A stretch of DNA of 64,000 bases from Sapria himalayana (Eukaryota > Streptophyta > Magnoliopsida > Malpighiales > Rafflesiaceae). The notes below the pieces were generated by a model. It made no database searches, was not told where the DNA came from, and saw only the letters and a program-made list of their open reading frames with translations. The first letter of the stretch is position 1. Every line of letters starts with the position of its first letter. The position numbers were made by a program, and so were the translations under genes. Positions 23,446 through 36,985 of this stretch are shown one piece after another. The DNA lies in NCBI GenBank assembly GCA_029783825.1, contig JAREIK010003426.1, positions 36,001-100,000 on the forward strand, in the 5' to 3' direction.

Positions 23446-24680
23446 CTAGAAAAAAAAAGAAAAATAAATAAATAAATAATATGTTTTTTTCTAGAAAATG
23501 GGCAAAATGATAACTTTATAATAAGGAAAAATAAGCAAACAATTTTAGAATCCTAATAATAAAATAGATTTCGCCATTGAATTCGTCTTGGGAAATATAG
23601 CTATGGTGAAAAATTTCATTAAATTATAAAGAAGTCAAGATTTAATTATTTTTTTAATTTTATTTTATTATAATAATAATGAAGAGATAAAGAAAAAAAA
23701 GACCATGTCACTGCACGAGTGGCATGGCTACCCTCATGCACAACCCTTGTGTCAAGAAAAAAAAGCAAAAAAAATAAGTTTTTTATATTATTTTAATACT
23801 ATAGTAATAGTTATAATAAAATAGATGGGAATCAGAAATATGGGGAGACGAGAAAAAAATAACATCAGTGTGAAATACAACACAGAGAAAAAAATGATTC
23901 ATTAATTTTCTTTTGGTAATTTATGATTATTCCTAAGTCGGGATAGAATAGTCCAAGAACAAAGTTGCTCTATGCGACGAAGCTTCAAATTAATATCAAA
24001 TTTCTAAAGTTTCTATGAAATATTCCAAAAGGTAGTGGATTTCTCCTATTAGAATTTCTTTCTATTTAAGTGCCATAAATGATCATGATTTATATTTAAA
24101 TTCAAAATATTTATAAATTTAATTATGAATGGTCAATGGGTGAACATTTTTGTATTTTATTTAGTAAAATATATTGTAGTGTGAATTGTATTTGGATAGT
24201 TATAAATATGTTTGGAACATGGTTTAATCATAAATGATATATTTGCATTTCATATACACGGGAACATCCCAAATAAATGGGTGGATGCATGGTATACAAA
24301 TATAAAGATATAATAGATATTAATTATGCAAACTAAAATTGGGACAATGTCTAAACTAAGTTACATGATAATTTTCAGAGAATGTCTAAAATTATTATGC
24401 GAACTCGAAGTGGGACAACGTCCACACTGAGTTATATGATATTCTTTGGAGAATGTCTAATACATATAATAGAATATCAAATGAAACAATATTTTTTCAG
24501 AAGATTGTCTAATATAGTTTATAAGCTACATTTGAAAAAAATTGTATATTATATGTTTTTATTGTACTAAGCAAATAAAAAGAAAATATGTAAGCTACAT
24601 TTAAAAAAAAATTATTTTATAACATATTTTGTTTTGTGATGGAATAAATTAGACCCCTTGTGGATTGGGGTGTCACAACA
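23446..24680 (+). mobile_element. Probable 5' LTR of a Ty3/gypsy element
   Basis: The sequence just upstream of the primer-binding site ends in tgtcacaaca, the usual style of a plant Ty3/gypsy LTR end. The left limit is unclear; tgtttttttctag near 23491 is one candidate for the TG start. The 3' LTR is missing, so it cannot be tested within this window. Local duplications (gagaatgtctaa-type words near 24375, 24450 and 24500) lie in its right part. An (AAAT)n run borders the array at 23460-23480. Confidence 0.5.
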
Positions 24681-24692
24681 TGGTATCAGAGG
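24681..24692 (+). other. Primer-binding site complementary to initiator tRNA-Met
   Basis: tggtatcagagg directly follows the LTR end tgtcacaaca. TGGTATCAGAGC is the standard PBS of plant Ty3/gypsy and Ty1/copia elements and primes minus-strand DNA synthesis. Confidence 0.85.
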
Positions 24693-25107
24693 TTAGATAT
24701 ATTATTACCTAAAGCTCAATATTGGTATAAATTTTATAATGTGGTAGAAACGTTTAGATATATAAATATCTAATACTCTAAAAAAATTAATATGCAGGTA
24801 TTACCTTGGTGTCAAGTTCTAGGTATAAAATTTCATAGAAGGGATCACAACGCAAAGTGGTTTTTTTATTATTTATACATTGGTGTGTGGCATGTTGAGT
24901 ATTTTAGATTGTATTGATTATATGTATTGTGGAAAATGGAAAAAAAGGAAGGAACACTAGGGTAAAGAAACATAACCTTAGTAGTTCAGAAAATAAAAAG
25001 ATATTTTTAAAATGAAAAGTCTATTATTAGTTGGCATGTGCACTAATAATAGAACATGAATATAATTTTTAAATTATTATTTGACTTATGTAGGCGGCAA
25101 GTAAAGA
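24693..25107. other. Ty3/gypsy untranslated leader
   Basis: AT-rich sequence between PBS and gag with no coding motif, as expected for the leader of this retrotransposon class. The packaging signal cannot be identified by eye. Confidence 0.5.
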
Positions 25108-26600
25108 ATGAGAATACAAAGGACGTCCATGAAATGATGATCAATCACCACCCATCTTTGACCAACCGACTTTCATAGAGGCTGTGGGTGTCACAGTTGC
25201 CACTATTCCACAGACTAGTGTGGCAGGAGGAAAAGAAGGGTCAAGTAATCTGTAAAGGTTCAATGAATAGTATGCTCTAATATTTATTGGAGGAGGGGAC
25301 CCAATGGTAGAAGATCATTGGTTTTGACAAGTTGAAAAAATCTTGGAAGCTATGGAGATCACTTCCAATGCAACAAAGACCCGGCTAGCAGCTTTCCAAC
25401 TATAGGGTGATCTAGAGGTGTCAAACGGGCCGGGCCGGCCCGGCCCGGCACGAGGCACGGCACGGTTCGGCCGTGCCTGGGCCGGCACGGCACGATAAAA
25501 AAACGTGCCCGGGCCCGTGCCGGGCCCGGCCGAACAAACCACGTGCCGGGCCGTGCCCGGCACGAGCCGTGCCGTGCCTGGCCCGGCACGTCTCGTGCCT
25601 TGACACGGCACGTCGGCCCACGTGCCTGAGTCGTGACTCGTGAGTCGCGACTCACGAGTCACGAGTCACGAGTCACGAGTCACGGTCACGACTCACTGAG
25701 TCGTGACTCGTGACCCAACCGGGCCCCGCCCCCGGTAAAAAGACCGCGGGTCGGGTCCAAACAGACCCGACCCGCCCCGCCCCGCCTGCCCTGCCTTGCC
25801 GTGCGCCCGTGCCCGAGCGGGCCGGCACGGCACGGCACGGCCTTGCCGTGCCCACGGGCCGTGCCGTGCCCGAATTTTAAAAACCGTGCCGTGCCGGGCA
25901 CGGCACGGTACAGTGACCGTGCCGTGCCCTGCACGGCACGGCAGCACGGCTGGGCACGTGAAAAACGGGCCGTGCCGTGCTGGGCCGGCCCGTTTGACAC
26001 CTCTAGGGTGATCTCAAATTTGGTGGGATTGGATCAAGGTCTCGAAGAATATATAGTCAAAGACATGAGAAGAATTTCAAGAACTATTCATGGAGAAATA
26101 TTTTTCAACTTCAATTAGACATGCTAAGGTCCTTTAATTCTTTGAACTTATACAAAAAAAATATTACAGTGGTTGACTACATAGCTAAATTCACCAAGTT
26201 GGCATATTTTGGGGATTATTATGGGGACACTAATGAGGCTAAGGTTCATAAATTTGAAGATGGATTGAAATTGTCCATCCAAGGCAAGGATATGAAATTT
26301 CTTATCCAAGATATGAATTCAATGGTTAAGACAACTTTAGTCATCGAGCGAGAGGTTGCGGACGCGTGAAATATTTGGGAGATGAGTGGGAGTGCAAGTG
26401 GAAAGAGAAAAGTGTGTTATTATTTTTCTAGAAAGTGGTAGAGACCTTTTATTTCACGAGGATTTCAGAGACAATATTGCAGTTATCAAGGCCAAGGCCA
26501 AACTAGGAGTTCTAGCCAAATTGAATATAGAATTTGTTTTTAGTACCATTAGCCTAAACATTGAAAATGAGAGTGCCTATTGAAGATAGGATCCTAATAT
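25108..26600 (+). pseudogene. Ty3/gypsy gag, disrupted by stops and a hAT insertion
   Basis: Upstream of the insertion the frame reads GGGDPMVEDHWF, stop, QVEKILEAMEITSNATKTRL, AAFQL, stop, GD. Downstream it continues DLKFGG, then NITVVDYIAKFTKLAYFGDY, then KVHKFEDGLKLSIQGKDMKF and VKTTLVIEREVADA. This is the capsid-type gag domain (DP..AE.W...VE.I and EF..L....TV..Y...F..LA.F) of plant Ty3 chromovirus-like elements, perhaps Tekay/Del. The protein would form the virus-like particle. The coding sequence is split at 25413-26005 by a hAT MITE and carries many stops. At least two of them (TGA for a likely CGA, TAG for a likely CAG) fit C-to-T change. The zinc knuckle was not recognised. Confidence 0.8.
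25413..26005. mobile_element. GC-rich hAT MITE inserted in gag
   Basis: The ends are TAGAGGTGTCAAACGGGCC and its exact complement, ggcccgtttgacacctcta. An 8-bp target duplication, gggtgatc, is intact at 25405-25412 and 26006-26013, the hAT-superfamily length. The 593-bp interior is GC-rich, built of cacggc/gccgtg words that can fold back on themselves, and contains a minisatellite of acgagtc units at about 25630-25720. It encodes no transposase, so it is non-autonomous. Six overlapping open frames on both strands are composition artefacts. Perfect target duplications suggest a fairly recent insertion. Confidence 0.92.
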
Positions 26601-26849
26601 TATGAGATATCACAGTCCTAGACATCAATGAAAAATATGTAGACATAGTTTATTCCTCATTTCTCTAGTAAGGGTCAAGGGAATCAGGTGTAATCTTGAG
26701 GTATTCTACAAATAACTCCTTCACAAGCATACCAGAGAGGAGATGGCCCATAGGCTGGGACATTGAGGACCCAAGAGCATGTCTATTTTAATACACCACA
26801 GTTGGAGAGGATATATTAGTTTGTAATACAATGTACTTTTTTGTTTTTT

Positions 26850-27225
26850 CATTTATGAGCAAAAGTTTTATTTGATTCTAGTGCATCACATTAATTTATT
26901 TATACATCATGTTTGAAATAATTGGAATTAAATGTTAAAAACTTGGATGAGCCATTGCATGCGACTTCTTCATTGGAGACTAAGGTGAAAATTAGTCAGA
27001 TATATCAAGATTGTGAGTTAGAAATCTCAGGGATTCTGCTCATGATAGACCTTAGGGTCATGAACATATTAGATTTCAATATAATTCTTGACATAGACTA
27101 GTTGACAACACATTTAGTCATTTTTGATTGTGATCATAGAAAAATTATTTTCTACTCACTAGAGGATGCATGTATTATTTTTCAAGGATATAACCATTAT
27201 TTTGTACCCAAGACTATATGATTAT
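26850..27225 (+). pseudogene. Ty3/gypsy aspartic protease relic
   Basis: The + strand reads VLFDSSASH (usual plant form LFD-S/T-G-ASHSFI, so the active-site Gly is Ser here), LNVKNLDEPLHATSSLETKV, ISQIYQDCELEISGILLMID and ILDFNIILDID followed by a stop where Trp is usual (MDWL). It ends HLVIFDCDHRKIIFYSLEDA and IIFQGYNHYF. Order and spacing match the protease that cuts the Gag-Pol polyprotein. Stops and the lost Gly show it is inactive. It lies between gag and RT as expected. Confidence 0.78.
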
Positions 27226-27394
27226 AAATAACATGGATAACCGATGGGTTGGCTGGCATGTATCACCCTAGAAGAATAGGGGACACTGAATATGGATCTA
27301 TCTCAGATAGTTTGTGAATATGTGGATATTTTCCAAATAAACTAACAGGATTACCCCAACACAAAAATGTAGACTTTTGTATTTAGTTACACCC

Positions 27395-28014
27395 TTGTAC
27401 ATCATCCATTTATATGAGTCCACATAGGATGAAACTTATTGAATTACAATAATTTAAGGTCTAGATACAAGATTTTTTGGACAGGATTTTTTTAAACCCA
27501 GTACTTCACCTTGGGAAGCTCCATTTCTATATGCAATGAAGGATAAGACTCTTTAACTGTGCATTGACTATAGACAGGAATTGAGTTACAATAAAAAATC
27601 ATTATCTAATACCAAGAATTGATGATTTGTATGACCAATTAAAAGGGGCACGGGTCTTTTCCAAAATAGATCATATCAAATATCACTAGTTTAGAGTTAG
27701 AAGGCTAGCATTCCTAAGATAGTATTTATAAAAGGAAGTATGAGCATTTTGAGTTTACAATAATACCTTTCGGATTATCAAATATGCTAGGAGTATTCAT
27801 GGATCACATGAATAGAATATTTCAGCCATATTTAGATTAATTTATTATAATTTTTGTCGATGACATTTTGATCTATTCTTAATCCAAATGAGAGCAAGAA
27901 ATCATTTACAAGTTGTTCTCAAAATTTTGAGAGAACATAAGTTGTATGCTAAATTTAGTAAATATGATTTTTAATAGATACAAGTAAAATTTTTGGGAAA
28001 CATAGTAACAGCTG
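27395..28014 (+). pseudogene. Ty3/gypsy reverse transcriptase, truncated by the TCTA array
   Basis: Motifs in order: LGKLHFYMQ (family: SPWEAPVLFVKKKD), LCALTIDR/DYRQ in shifted frames, [28 protein letters not shown] (PFGLSNAPGVF), a shifted FVDDILIYS at about 27855-27881 (catalytic YXDD-type box, FVDD in this clade), and HLQVVLKILREHKLYAKFSK with VKFLGNIV. The stretch covers RT domains 1-5 but is broken by several stops and frameshifts. Right after VKFLGNIV, at about 28015, the sequence turns into TCTA repeats. RNase H, integrase and the 3' LTR are not present downstream. Ty3/gypsy chromovirus (Tekay/Del-like) is the best guess. Confidence 0.85.
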
Positions 28015-28137
28015 TATATTTATATGCCTATCTATCTATCAATCTATTTATATATCTATCAATGTATCTATCTGTCTGTCTGTCTATATATCTATATGTC
28101 TATCTATCTATCAATCTAAATATGTATCTATTTATAA

Positions 28138-28212
<75 letters not shown>

Positions 28213-28625
28213 CGTGTGTGTGTGTGTCTATCTATCTATCTATATAACTATGTATCTTTCTATCTATCTGTCTATGAATCGATCTATCTATCTATTTATC
28301 AATCTGTCTATCAATCTGTCTATCTATTTGTCTTTCTATTTATATATCTATCTATCTATATATCTGTCTATTTATCTATATATCTATCTATCTTTCTATC
28401 TATCTATCTATCTATCTATTTATCTACATGTCTATCTATTTTTCAATCAATTTATTTATTTATCTGTCTGTCTATCTATATTTCTATCTATTTATATATC
28501 TGTCTATCTATCTATCTATCAGTCTATCTATCTATCTATCTTTATATTCATCTATCTACCTGTCTATCTATTTTCAATTAATCAATGAATATATCAAAAT
28601 ATCTATCTATCTATCTATCTATCCA

Positions 28626-28657
<32 letters not shown>

Positions 28658-30860
28658 TCTATGTATCTTTCAGTCTATTTATAAGTCTATTTTATATCTA
28701 TCTTTCTATTTATCTGTCTTTCTACCTATCTATTTATTTTTCTCTCTATATGTCTATCAATCTATGTATCTATCTATATATCTATCTATCTATATATCTA
28801 TCTATCTATCTCTCTATCTATCTGTCTATCTATCATCTATAAATCTGTATATCAATCTAAATATCAATCTCACTATCAAGCTACCTTTCTATCGGTGTAT
28901 CTATTTATCGAAATATCTATCTATTAGTCTATCAATCTAGCTATCTATCTCTCTGACTATTTATTTGTCTCTCTCTCTCTCTCTCTCTCTCTCCCTATCT
29001 AGCTATAAATCAGATTATTAAATTATTTAAATTTCTATCAATTTACCTTTCTATATGTCTATCTTTCTATTAAACTATCTATTAGTCTATCTATTAGTCT
29101 ATCTATCTATCGGTCTATCTATCTCTCTATTAGATTATCATTATAATTATCTATATATCTATCTATCTATTTATTTATCTATCTGTGTAATTATTTGTTT
29201 ATCCATCTATCTATATATTTTGTTTAAATCTGTCAGTATATTTTCTTTCAATCAATCATCTATCTATCTATCCATCTATCTATCTACCGACCTGTCCATC
29301 TATAAATTTCTATATCTATCTATTTACTTGTCTATCCATCTATAAATTTCTATATCTATCTATCTATCAATCTTAATATTAATCTGTCTATCAAAATATC
29401 TATCAATCTGAATATCAATTTGACTATCAATCTATCTATCTATATGCATATCTAGCAATTTATCTATCTATCTATTTGTCTATCTATCTATCTATCTATC
29501 TTTTTATCTATCTATTTTCTATCTTTCAATCAATCAATCTATCTATGTATCTCTCTATCTATCTTTCTATATGTTATCTATCTGTCTAGCTATCTGTCTA
29601 TATGATTTATGTATCAATATGTCTATCTATTAGTCTTTAAATCAATCTATAAATCTATATATTAATTTGTATATTGTTCTATCTTTTTATCTAACTATAA
29701 ATTTGTTTATTAATCTATTTATTATATTATTGATCTATTTTTGTATTTATCAATCTATCCATTTATCGATCTATTTGTTGATATTATGTATATATATCTA
29801 TATATCTATTTGTCTATTTGTCTATTTGTCTATCTATCTATCTACATATTTTTATAACAATCTATCTACTAATCAATTTATGTATTTATCTATCTATTTG
29901 TCTATCTGTCTATCTATCTATGTAAAATTTTACAATAAATGTTTTTATAAATATATCTATCAATCAATCTATCAATCTATCTATGAATCTATCTATCAAT
30001 CTATTTGTCATTATATGTATCTTTCTGTTTGCCTATCTTTCTATATATCATTTATGTTGCCTAATTATCTATCTATCTATCAATCTATCTATAAATTTGT
30101 TTATGAAACTATTTATTTATTTTTAAATCTATTTATCTACCTATCATCTATCATTCTATTATCTATTAATCTATCTATTTTACTAGCTATCTGTTTATCT
30201 ATATATCTTTCTACAAGTCTACCTGTCTATCTATCTTTTTGTTTATCTATCTATCTTTCTATATGTCTATTTTTTATCTATCTATCTATCTATCAATATG
30301 TATGTCTATCTTTCTTTATTTTTATCTATCTAGCTATCTGTCTGTCTATATATCTATCTATCTATCTATTGGTCTATATATGTAAATATCTATCTAAAAG
30401 TATATCATACAGTCTATATATCTATCTATATATTTACTTATCTATATCTCTACCTATCTATCTATCTGTCTGCCTATCTATCTATCTATCTATCTTTGTA
30501 TCTATCTATATATCTAACAATCTATCTATTTATCTATCATTCTATCTAGCAACATATTATTTGTCTATATATCTGTTAATCTATATGTCAATATATCTAG
30601 CTATGTTTATGTCTATTTATCTATCTATCATTCTATCTATATATCTATCTATCTATCTATCTAATAATTTATGTATGTATTTTTCTATCTATCTATCTAT
30701 TTTTATATCTATAATATGTTTATTATTTATCTATCTTTCTTTATATCTATCTATATATCTTTCGGTCAATCGATGTATCTATTTATCTGACTATGTATGT
30801 TTCTAAGTATGTGCCTATCTATCTGGCTATCTATCTATCTATCTATCCATCTATATGTTT

Positions 30861-30915
<55 letters not shown>

Positions 30916-32319
30916 AGTGTCTATTTATCTATCTATCTATATAACTATCTATCTATTGATCTATCTATAGATCTAACTATCGATCTATAGATCTAACTAT
31001 CAATCGAACTATATATATATATATATCTATGTGTCTATCTATCTGCCTATCTATCTGTCTATATATCTATGTATCATTCAATTTATCTATTTATCTGTAT
31101 GTCTATCTAACTACTTTCTAACTATCTTTTTACATCTCTATCTATCTATTTATCTATCTTTCAGTTTATATATCTATCTTATATTTATCTATCTGTCTAT
31201 GTATCTATCTTTCTATCTATTTCTTTATCTATTTTTCTATATATTTGTCTATCTATCTGCCTATTTATGTGTTTATCTATCTATATATGAATCAATCTAT
31301 CTATCTATCAATATATCAATCAATCTATCTATCTATCTTTATCTTAGTCTATCTATCTATCTATATTTCTTTTTATCTATATATCAATCTATTTGTCAAT
31401 CTATTTGTATATCTATATGTCCATCTATCTATCTATATATTTGTCTGTCTATATTTCTATCTATCTATTTATCTATCAATTATTTTATCTATCTTTTATC
31501 TATCTATCTATTTATCGTTCTATATATCTGTCTATCTATTGGTCTATCTATCTATCTATTTATGTGTTTATCTATCTATCTAATAATCTGTCTTTGAATT
31601 TTTTATATAATTGTCTATCTATCTATCTAAATAACTATCTATATATATATATATCTATCTATATAATTATATAACTACGTATCAATTCTTCTATCTATAA
31701 ATCTTTTTACCAATCTTTCTTTTTGTCTTTATGTTTCGCTATCTATCTATATATCTATTTGTATATCGATCTTGTATTTATAAGTTTATCTATATTACTT
31801 ACTATCTATCTATATATCTATATATCTATCTTTCTATCAGTCTCTCTATCTATCTATTTATGTATTTATCTGTGATCTATCTTTCTATCTATCTATATAT
31901 CTGTCTATCTATCAATCTATCTATATTTCTTTCTTTATATATCTATATGTCTATCTATCTATCTATGTATATATATGCTTGTCTATATATCTGTTTATCT
32001 TTCTATCTGCCAATCTATCTATTTATAAATCTACTATATATATCTCGACCTATCTAACTAACTAACTAAATATATGTCTATATATCAATCAATCATTATT
32101 TTTATCGATATATATATGTCTGTCTATCTATCTTTCATTCTATCTATCTATATATGTATCTATCTACATTGCTATCGATATGTCTATCTATCTAACTATC
32201 TATTAGTTTATCTATTTTTTAATCTATCTATCTACCGATCTATCTATCTATCAATTTATCTGTCTATCTATCTATCTTTCTATCTATCTATCTTTTGATC
32301 TCTATATCTATCTATCAAT

Positions 32320-32365
<46 letters not shown>

Positions 32366-32681
32366 TTTTATTTATCTTTCTATTTAATAGTCTATCTTTC
32401 TATCTATTAATCTATCTATCTATTTCTATCTATCTTTCTATCTATATGTATATCTATCTATTTATCTATTTGTCTGTCTATTAATTAATTTGACTTTATA
32501 TATATCTATCTCTTAAATATCTATCTGAATATCTTCTTGAATAAGGATCTGTCAATCTATCTGTCAATGTATGTGTCTATAAATGTGTCTATCTATCTGC
32601 CTATCTATATATTTATATGTTTGTCTATATATATATATATATCTATGTCTATCTATCTATCTATCTATCTAAATATCAGTC

Positions 32682-32712
<31 letters not shown>

Positions 32713-33499
32713 GTGTGTGTGTGTATCTCTTTATATCTATGTGTCTATCTATGTGTCTATCTATTTGTCTATCTATCTGTCTATATATCTATGTATCTTT
32801 ATATCTATCTATCTGTCTATCAATCAATTATTCTATCTATCTATCTGTCTATTTATCGATCTGTCTATATTTTTATCTATCCATCTATCTATATATCAGT
32901 CTGTCTATCAAGATATCTATCTATCTATATATCTGGCTATCTATCTATCTATCTTTCTATCTACATGTCTATCTATCTGTTTATCAATCATTCTATATAT
33001 CTATCTGTCTATCTATATATCTATCTATCTTATTAATTATTTATCTTTTTGTCTATCTATCTTTCTTTTGATTTATTTATCTTTTTATCTATCTATCTAT
33101 CTGTCAATCATTCTCTCAATCTATCTATCTTTCTTTTTTTTTTCAATCTATCGACCTAACTTTCTATGTATCAATCTGTCTAAAAATCTATCTATCTTTT
33201 TATCTATCTATCTATTATTTTTCTATCTATTTTTATATATTTCTATCTATCTATCTATCAATATATCTATCGTTCTTTCTATATATCTAATTATCTTTCA
33301 TTCTGACTATCTTTCTATCTAACTATTAATCAATCTATCTGTATCTCTATCTGTCTATATATCTGTATATTTATCTTTCTGTCTGTCAATTTGGCTATCC
33401 ATCATTGTGTGTATTTATCTATCTATCTATCTATATATCTATCTATCTATCTGTCAATCTATCTGTCTATCTATCTGTCTATCTATCTGTGTATCTATT

Positions 33500-34045
33500 T
33501 GTCTATCTATCCAACTATTAAAAAATCTATCTAACTGTCTATCTTTCCTATCTATCTCTCTCTTTATTTGTCTTTCTCTTTATCTATCTATTTATATATC
33601 TATCTTTGTGTCTGTCTATCTATCTATCTATATGTCAAAATATCTGTCTATCTATCTTTCTACATGTCTATCTATCTATTTATCTACCTATCTATCTATT
33701 TGTCAATCAATCTATCTATCTATTTATCTATTTGTCTATCTATATGTCTATATATCTATCTAACTTTCTTTCTATCTATTTATCTATTTGTCTATCTATA
33801 TGTCTATATATCTATCTAACTTTATTTCTATCTATTTATCTATATATCGATCTTTTAATTTATATGTCTATCTATTTGTCTGTCTATCTATCTATCTTTC
33901 AATATATTTGTCTATCTATAAGTCTATTTATTTATATATCTATCTATCTATTTTAGGACTATCTATATATCTATCAATCTGCCTATCAATTTTTTTATCA
34001 ATCAGTCTATCAATCAGTATATAAATCAGTCTATCTCTCTATCAA

Positions 34046-34098
<53 letters not shown>

Positions 34099-35555
34099 AT
34101 TTATCTATCAGTCTATCTTACTATCTATATATCTTTCTACCATCTATTTATCTATCTATCTGTCTGTCTATCTATCTATATATCTATTAGTCTATATATA
34201 TATATATATATATATTTCAGTCAATCAATCGATTTATCTATATATTTATGTGTGTCTATCTGTTGATCTATTTTTATGTCTAACTATCTACCTTTCTCTC
34301 TCTCTCTCTCTATCTTTCAATCTCTTTCTCTATCTATCTAACTAACTATCTATCTATATATCTATTTGTCTATCTAACTATCTATATTATAAATCTCTAT
34401 CTATCTATTATTCTATTTATCTTTCTATCTATATGTCTATCTATTAGTCTATCTATATTTCTATCTATCCACCTATTTATTAATCTATCTGTCTGTCTAT
34501 CTATCTATCTATCTATCTGCCTATCTATCTATCTATCTATATACTTGTTTATATATCTAGTTTATATCTATCTTTATTTCTAGATCTCTATCTATATGTC
34601 TATCTATCTATCTATATATTTGTCAATCAATCTCTCTATCTATCTATCTATCTATATATCTATCTATATGCATATCTTTCTATGTATCAATTTGTCTAAT
34701 AATCTGTCAATCTTTTTGTCTATCTATCTATATATCTATCTATAAATCTATCTATCTTTTTGTATATCTAACTATCTATAAATCTATCCAATTTTCAATC
34801 AAACTATTAATCTATCTATCTGTCTATCTTTCTATCTATCTATCTTTTTGTCTATATATTTGTCTATCTATCTATCTGTTTGTCTATCTATCTACTATCT
34901 ATTTATCTGTATATTTGTCTATCTATCTGTCTATCTATCTATCTATCTATCTATCTGTCTATCTATTTATCTATCGATCTATCTTTTAATAAATCTATCT
35001 AACTATCTATCTTTCCTATCTCTCTCTCTCTCTTTATTTAACTATCTATCTATCTATTTATATATCTATCTTTCTATCTATCTATCTATATCTATTTATC
35101 TGTCTGTCAAAATATCTATCTAACTATCTATCTACATGTCTATCTATCTATTTATTTATCTATATATCTATCTATCTATTTGTCTGTCTATCTATTTATG
35201 TATCTATCTATTCATCTTTCTATCTATTTATCTTTTTGTTGATCTATATGTCTATATGTTTATCTATCTTTCTTTCTATCTATTTTTATATCTATCTATA
35301 TGACAATCTATCTGTCTATCTATTTATCTCTCTCTATCTATCTATTTTTCAATATATCTCTTTAATTATATGTCTATTTATCAATATATACATATATATC
35401 TCTATAGACATATCTATCTATTTATAGGCATATCTATCTATCTAACTAACTGCCTATAAATTTGTCTATCAATCAATCTTTCAATTAGTCTATAAATCAA
35501 TCTATCTCTCTATTAGTCTATCTATCTTTCTATCTATTTATATATCTTTCTATCT

Positions 35556-35593
<38 letters not shown>

Positions 35594-36450
35594 CTCTCTC
35601 TCTCTATTTGTCTGTCTATCTATATATCTATCTATCTATATGTCTATCAATCTGTATATAGATTTGTCTATCTATTCAAATATCTATCTATCTATCTATT
35701 TATCTATATGTCTGTCTATCTACCTATCTATCTATCTGTAGTCTATCTATCTATCTGTATGTCTATCTATCTATCTTCCTTTTTTGTATCTATCTCTCTA
35801 TATATATGTTTATCTACATATCAAAATATCAATCAATCAATCAATCAATCAATCAGTCTATCTAACTATCTATATATCTTTCTACCTTCTGTTTATCTAT
35901 CTATCTATCTATCTATATGTCTGTCTATCTATCTTTCTATTAGTCTATCTATATATTTATTAGTCAATCAATAAATCTCTCTTTTCTATCTAATTATATG
36001 TCTGTCAATCTTTCGATCTATTTATATGTCTAACTATCTTTCTTTATTTATCTCTACTATCTTTCTATCTATTTATCTATCTAACTAAATATCTATCTAT
36101 ATATATCTATTTGTTTATCTAACTAACTATCTATCTATCTATCTATTATTCTATCTATCTTTCTATCTATATGTCTAGTTATTTGTCTATTTATGTTTCT
36201 ATCTATCCACCTATTTACCAATCTATTTTTCTGTCTGTCTATCTATCTATCTGTCTATCTATTTTCTATCTATCTTTATTTCTATCTCTATCTATATGTC
36301 TATCTATCTATTTATTTGTCAATCAATCAATCTATCTATCTATCTATATATCTATCTTTCTTTATATCTATCTACCTACCTATCTTTCTATGCATTAATC
36401 TGTCTAATAATCTATCTATCATTTTTTCTATCAATCAATCAATATATATG
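33500..36450 (+). repeat. Higher-order tandem duplication in TCTA block 4
   Basis: Variant words recur in the same order with an offset near 1471 bp: tatctttcctatctatctctc at 33539 and its counterpart at about 35009; tgtcaaaatatc at 33633 and 35104; the ctgcctat-aattt...gtctat-aatca stretch at 33979 and 35450. Farther right the offset grows to about 1735 bp: tttctatctatccacctatt at 34459 and 36195; ctatctttatttcta at 34568 and 36268. This shows duplication of a unit of about 1.5-1.7 kb, not independent slippage. Offsets were measured by eye. Confidence 0.75.
33721..33832 (+). repeat. 56-bp tandem duplication in the array
   Basis: The 56-bp unit at 33721-33776 is repeated at 33777-33832 with a single difference (tttctttc against tttatttc). 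The unit contains the non-TCTA words atttgtc, atatgtc and aactttc, so the repeat is distinguishable from the background. Confidence 0.85.
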
Positions 36451-36590
36451 TCTATATATCTAGCTATCTTTCTCTATATCTAACTAACTATCTATATGTC
36501 TATCTTTCTATTTATCTATTAATTTATCTATCTATCTATCTATCTATCTATATGTCTGTCTGTCTGTCTATCTATCTATCTGTCTTTATA

Positions 36591-36647
<57 letters not shown>

Positions 36648-36985
36648 ATTTGGCTATCTATCTATCTATCTATCTATCTTTCTACCTATTTTAGAGGTAG
36701 AATGATGTTCTGGCCCAAAACGAGGCACGACACATTTCTGCCGTGCCCAGCCTAGCATGGCACAAATATTTTTCGTCCCTGTTCTTGTGCACTGCCTGTT
36801 TACTACACGAACCATCTCGTGCTATTTCGAGGCCAACCGTGCCTCATTTCGTGCCTGGCTCAGCACGGTTCAGTGGCCCATTGGCACGACACTTTGGCAT
36901 GACCTGCTAAATCACCCCAGCCATAGAAGCTAAGCCCAACAGTTCTAAAACTACCTGGGCTCGGGTTCGTTACCATCCTCCCCTT

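Larger units (their letters stand above)
28015..36683 (+). repeat. Degenerate (TCTA)n array, block 4 (8.7 kb)
   Basis: This is the longest block. TCTA units carry frequent variants (tctg, ttta, tcaa). Long (TA)n runs lie at about 28140-28193, 30865-30911, 32323-32361, 34049-34095 and 36597-36644. The one at 28140 passes into (GT)n to 28227, and a (CT)n run sits at 28971-28993. Open frames up to 379 codons read Ser-Ile-Tyr-Leu in every forward frame and are not genes. Internal higher-order duplications are listed separately. Confidence 0.97.

Noticed and set aside
25315..25662. Pro/Gly/Arg-rich open frames in both strands of the GC-rich island
   Set aside because: Six overlapping frames in a hAT MITE with perfect ends and target duplication; high GC removes stop codons.
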